A DNA stretch of 64,000 bases. It comes from Nocardia abscessus NBRC 100374 (GTDB taxonomy: Bacteria; Actinomycetota; Actinomycetes; Mycobacteriales; Mycobacteriaceae). The notes below the pieces were generated by a model. It searched no databases and had not been told where the DNA came from. It worked only from the letters and a program-made list of their open reading frames with translations. Below, one piece after another: positions 61,233 through 64,000 of this stretch (positions within the stretch are counted from its first letter, which is position 1; the number at the start of each line of letters is the position of its first letter). A program made the position numbers and the translations under genes. The stretch spans positions 62,001 through 126,000 of the forward strand of contig NZ_BAFP01000273.1 in the NCBI RefSeq assembly GCF_000308455.1, written 5' to 3'.

Positions 61233-62177
61233 CTACGGATCGGGCCCGGCGGTCGGGTACGCCTCGACGCTGGTGGTTTCCGCTGTGTCCGCACCGGTTG
61301 TGCTGTCCCAGCTGTCGGTCGTGGCCTCGGGCATTGCGCCGGTGATCGCGGCGTCGATCTGAGGTCCGTGCTCGGATTGCCCCCAGATGGCGGTGTCGAG
61401 GGCGTCGCGGGCGCGTTGGATCAGGGCTTTCGGTGTCGGGGGCCGCTCGGTGTCGGTGTCGGTGTCGGGGGTGGTGATGTCGCGGTCGGTGCGGCGGAGG
61501 CTTTTCAGCGAGCGCCGGACACCATCGGCAATGGCCGTGCTGGTGTAGCTGCGCCAGTGGGTGTCGAGGTCATCGGGGTTGTAGTGCAGGTAGCCCTCAA
61601 CCCGCTGTGCGAGGTCGCTGGTGGTTGTGTCGAACGCTCGGGCGCGAGCCTGGGCGCCCAGGCCGATAGAGGTGGCGGTGCGGTCGGCGCGGGTCCAGAG
61701 CGCTTCCATGTTGCGCCGCAGCTGTTGGGCGGCGGCCGGGTCCGGCTCGGCGTCGGCGGTGGCGGTGGCGGTGCCGAGGAGATGTTCGCGGGCGACGATG
61801 ATGGCGGCCATGTCGGTGAGCTGGCGCATGTCGTCGGCGACGCGGGGGGTGTTTCGCCGTCCGGGAGCCGGGCGTGGTGTCGGGAGCAGGTGGTCGTCGC
61901 TCCATGCGCGACCGGTTTCGGCGAGCCGCCGCACGACGCCGATCCAGTCGGCGGGCACACCTCGGTCGCGGGCTTGGATTTCCGCGAGACTGCGTTGCCG
62001 GTCGATCGCGGCGATCTGCTCGAATACCGCCGTTGGCGCGGTGGCTTCGGTTTCGGTGGTGTGGAGGGTGTCGTGCAGGCGGGTGGCGCTGGCGGCGAGC
62101 TGGTGTATGTGGCGCAGCAGGGTCGCGTGTTCGGGTGGGATGTCCCCGCTGCGGGTGCCTGATCGTGGGCGGGTCAT
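61233..62177 (-). CDS. hypothetical protein, 314 aa, conjugation-operon type
   Basis: ATG 62177 overlaps the previous gene's TGA (ATGA). Mostly helical (LRHIHQLAASATRLHDTLH..., MEALWTRADRTATSIGLGAQARARA), acidic C-terminus with repeated Thr/Asp. A relative in length and helical make-up to the next gene; I do not recognise a name. It is the downstream member of a three-gene operon with a DUF4913 gene, as in conjugation loci. Confidence 0.55.
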   Translation of the reverse strand: MTRPRSGTRSGDIPPEHATLLRHIHQLAASATRLHDTLHTTETEATAPTAVFEQIAAIDRQRSLAEIQARDRGVPADWIGVVRRLAETGRAWSDDHLLPTPRPAPGRRNTPRVADDMRQLTDMAAIIVAREHLLGTATATADAEPDPAAAQQLRRNMEALWTRADRTATSIGLGAQARARAFDTTTSDLAQRVEGYLHYNPDDLDTHWRSYTSTAIADGVRRSLKSLRRTDRDITTPDTDTDTERPPTPKALIQRARDALDTAIWGQSEHGPQIDAAITGAMPEATTDSWDSTTGADTAETTSVEAYPTAGPDP

Positions 62178-63118
62178 TGTCCGTATCCCTCGCCGGGTGA
62201 GGAGAACTGCGGCACGCCGATGTCGTGGTCGGTCGTGGGGTCGTTCACCCACGCCTGGGTGCTGGCTGCGTGGCTGAACACCGCTGTGGCGCGATCGGCT
62301 TCGGTGTCATGGGCGACAGTGCCGGTGGGAATCGCGGCGTCGACTGCGGCGTCGATGTCGGCGCCGGTGGGGCTGGCGGACCGGAACTGCGGCGGTGGGA
62401 GCGTCAGCCCTTTCGTGATCGCGGTGACTAGCTCCGCGTGGGTGCACAACGCCGCCGCGGTGTCGATCGGGATTCCGGCGTTGTTCAGTGCGGTGGCTTG
62501 CAACGCGTAGGAACGGGTGTCGGCCCGGGCGATCTGCTGCCAGCGCTGCATCACCTGTTCGGCGGGAACGCCGTCGACGGACGCGATCGCGGCGTGAGCC
62601 CACTCCCCGGCGTCGCCCCACAGATCGTTGCCTTCCTCGCGGGTGAGGCCGAGCAGGTTGGCCACCCCCGAAGCCCGGTAGCGCAGGGCACGCAGATTTC
62701 CCTCGACCTCGGCAACGGCACTGGTGTCGCTGGACGGGGCGATCTGTTCGGAGGCGGTATGCAGGGCGGTCCACTCGCCCAGGCGTTGCACGTCGGCGTA
62801 GAGGTCACCGAGGATGCGGTCCCAGTCGGTGGGTTCCGGATCGCGCAGGTAGAGGTCGGCGCGCCAGTGGGTGCCGCGTTCGGCGCGTTCACGCACGTGC
62901 TCGATCCACACGCGCGGCACGCCACCGGCGTAGGCGGCGTTGATCAGTGCCTCCCGCAGGAGCGCGCGGCCTTGGTAGTCCTCATACCAGGACTGCGGCG
63001 GTGTTCGTCCGCTCTTGTGCTGGCGTTCGGTGGCGGTGGCCACCATCCGGTTGAGGAACACCGTCTGGTTCTGCAGAGCTTTCAGCACCGCCGCCTGGGG
63101 CCGTGTCGGCGCCCTCAC
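62174..63118 (-). CDS. hypothetical protein, 314 aa, conjugation-operon type
   Basis: GTG 63118 overlaps the preceding TGA. NQTVFLNRMVATATERQ, WYEDYQGRALLREALINAAYAGGVPRVWIEHVRERAERGTHWRADLYLRDPEP and a helical C-terminal half. It resembles proteins found upstream of DUF4913 partners in actinobacterial plasmids. No catalytic motif. Possibly a structural or cytosolic component of the transfer machine. Confidence 0.55.
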   Translation of the reverse strand: MRAPTRPQAAVLKALQNQTVFLNRMVATATERQHKSGRTPPQSWYEDYQGRALLREALINAAYAGGVPRVWIEHVRERAERGTHWRADLYLRDPEPTDWDRILGDLYADVQRLGEWTALHTASEQIAPSSDTSAVAEVEGNLRALRYRASGVANLLGLTREEGNDLWGDAGEWAHAAIASVDGVPAEQVMQRWQQIARADTRSYALQATALNNAGIPIDTAAALCTHAELVTAITKGLTLPPPQFRSASPTGADIDAAVDAAIPTGTVAHDTEADRATAVFSHAASTQAWVNDPTTDHDIGVPQFSSPGEGYGQ

Positions 63119-64000
63119 GACCCCACCCCTGCGGTGAAGCCGTCACCGAAGGCACGGAAATCGGGACCGAACCCGAGCCGCTCGATCGCAATCCCCGCGC
63201 CGGGTGCGCCGAACCATGCGGCCGGGACGGGTTCGACCGGGAGGCCAGGGGTGTCGATGTGCTGGTCGGGGGTGCAGCGGTACAGGGGTCCGTTGGCGGC
63301 GTCGAGGATGTAGCGCATGTGCGGGTCGATGTGGCGGGTGAATAGCGTGCTCATCGTGGATTTGTCTTGTGCCACGCGGGCGGCTTCGAACCCTCGGTGC
63401 AGCCCGGCGAACCGGACTGCAACCGCGTGATGTGCCCACCAGCGGCGGCACCAGGTGTATTGGCCTTCGCGGTTGTTGGCCGCGATCCGCACCGAAGTGA
63501 CCGGCAGCAACCACTGCTGCACGAATAGGCTCCAGTGCTCGAACAGTGGTGGCGGCCCCTTCGGCTCCTCACCGTCTGCGTTGCCGGCGGGCTGGGAGGG
63601 TTTGAAATAGCGGGCGGGGACCGGCTCGAACGGCAAGCTCGGTGTGGGGATGTGGGTGGTGCGGGTGCAGCGGTGCAGCGGGCCGTTGGCGGCGTCGAGG
63701 ATGACCTTGAAGTGGGCATCGACGTGGGAGAGCACGAAGGTGCTGAAGCCGTTGCCGGTGCGGGCGCGCTTTTGTGTTTCGAATGCGGCGTGCAGGTGCG
63801 CGATGCGTACCGCGACCGCCCGGTGTGCCCACCATCGTGGGCACCAGGTGTAGGTGTTCTCCCGGTTGGCTTCAGCCAACCGGACGCTGATGAACGGCCA
63901 CAGCCACGTCTCGGCGAACTCGGTGAAATGCTGATACGACGGCTGCTCCGGCTTCTTCGGCGCGCTCTTCTTCCCTGCCGCAGAATTTCCCGTCCCCGGG
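63115..64000 (-). CDS. double DUF4913-domain protein (5' partial, runs off the window)
   Basis: The frame is open to the window edge, with two tandem copies of the same domain: (HF)TEFAETWLWPFISVRLAEANRENTYTWCPRWWAH and FEHWSLFVQQWLLPVTSVRIAANNREGQYTWCRRWWAH, each followed by a DxHxxxILDAANGPL(Y/H)RC block. This is DUF4913, typical of actinobacterial conjugative plasmids. The linker contains a Pro-rich stretch. True start lies beyond 64000. Paired with two coupled genes downstream. Confidence 0.75.
   Translation of the reverse strand, partial: PGTGNSAAGKKSAPKKPEQPSYQHFTEFAETWLWPFISVRLAEANRENTYTWCPRWWAHRAVAVRIAHLHAAFETQKRARTGNGFSTFVLSHVDAHFKVILDAANGPLHRCTRTTHIPTPSLPFEPVPARYFKPSQPAGNADGEEPKGPPPLFEHWSLFVQQWLLPVTSVRIAANNREGQYTWCRRWWAHHAVAVRFAGLHRGFEAARVAQDKSTMSTLFTRHIDPHMRYILDAANGPLYRCTPDQHIDTPGLPVEPVPAAWFGAPGAGIAIERLGFGPDFRAFGDGFTAGVGS

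Noticed and set aside
1..64000. CRISPR array, tRNA or rRNA genes
   Set aside because: No regular direct-repeat spacing and no recognisable tRNA arms or rRNA sequence seen on reading either strand.

Overview
The window is visibly GC-rich (C/G-heavy third codon positions), and its genes often start with GTG or TTG and overlap by 4 bp (ATGA/GTGA). Together with DUF4192, DUF4254, DUF4913, PF04672 methyltransferases and conservon-type P450s, this points to an actinomycete, most likely a Nocardia-like member of the Nocardiaceae. I infer a large conjugative plasmid or integrative element: the window has a ParB, a prim-pol, an SSB, a DprA, a tyrosine-recombinase module, a full-length MobF relaxase-helicase and, at the right end, DUF4913-type genes typical of actinobacterial conjugation loci. 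I saw no rRNA, tRNA or CRISPR array.

Left part (1-14.2 kb, + strand) is the replication/maintenance core. It starts with a broken copy of a class II glutamine amidotransferase, then an intact amidoligase + amidotransferase pair, a run of small coupled genes of unknown role ending in a bifunctional primase-polymerase, then DUF4192, DprA, ParB and SSB, and a protein that shares two blocks with the relaxase C-terminus. Several perfect inverted repeats separate the transcription units.

Mobilisation part (14.2-24.5 kb, +): a three-gene coupled module (tyrosine recombinase, XRE-like regulator, zinc-finger recombinase-like protein), an APH-fold phosphotransferase, an oriT-like inverted repeat, and a roughly 2000-residue MobF relaxase.

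Cargo part 1 (24.5-35.5 kb): an XRE regulator convergent with a serine beta-lactamase-like hydrolase; a six-gene overlapping operon with DUF4254-type proteins and two proteins that look like degenerate serine-recombinase folds; a nucleoside hydrolase; a cold-shock protein coupled to a TetR regulator; a PF04672 methyltransferase; and a GT2 glycosyltransferase followed by an 11-codon micro-ORF.

Cargo part 2 (35.7-51.2 kb, mainly - strand) looks like specialised metabolism. An eight-gene operon (P450, ferredoxin/prephenate-dehydratase-like fusion, NAD-dependent dehydrogenase, nucleotidyltransferase, cupin, amidohydrolase, methyltransferase, GalE) diverges from an XRE regulator and an HD phosphohydrolase. 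A second group has a PF04672 methyltransferase, two atypical P450s that lack the ExxR arginine, a small protein and an acyl-CoA-oxidase-like flavoprotein. It diverges from a STAND ATPase-TPR regulator coupled to a HAD-like protein.

Right end (55.7-64 kb): a truncated serine-recombinase remnant borders a block of less GC-biased genes (GMC oxidoreductase with an extra N-terminal domain, a small partner, a DUF2235/Tle1-like lipase). A metallo-beta-lactamase-fold hydrolase follows, then a three-gene minus-strand operon ending in a double-DUF4913 protein that runs off the window edge.
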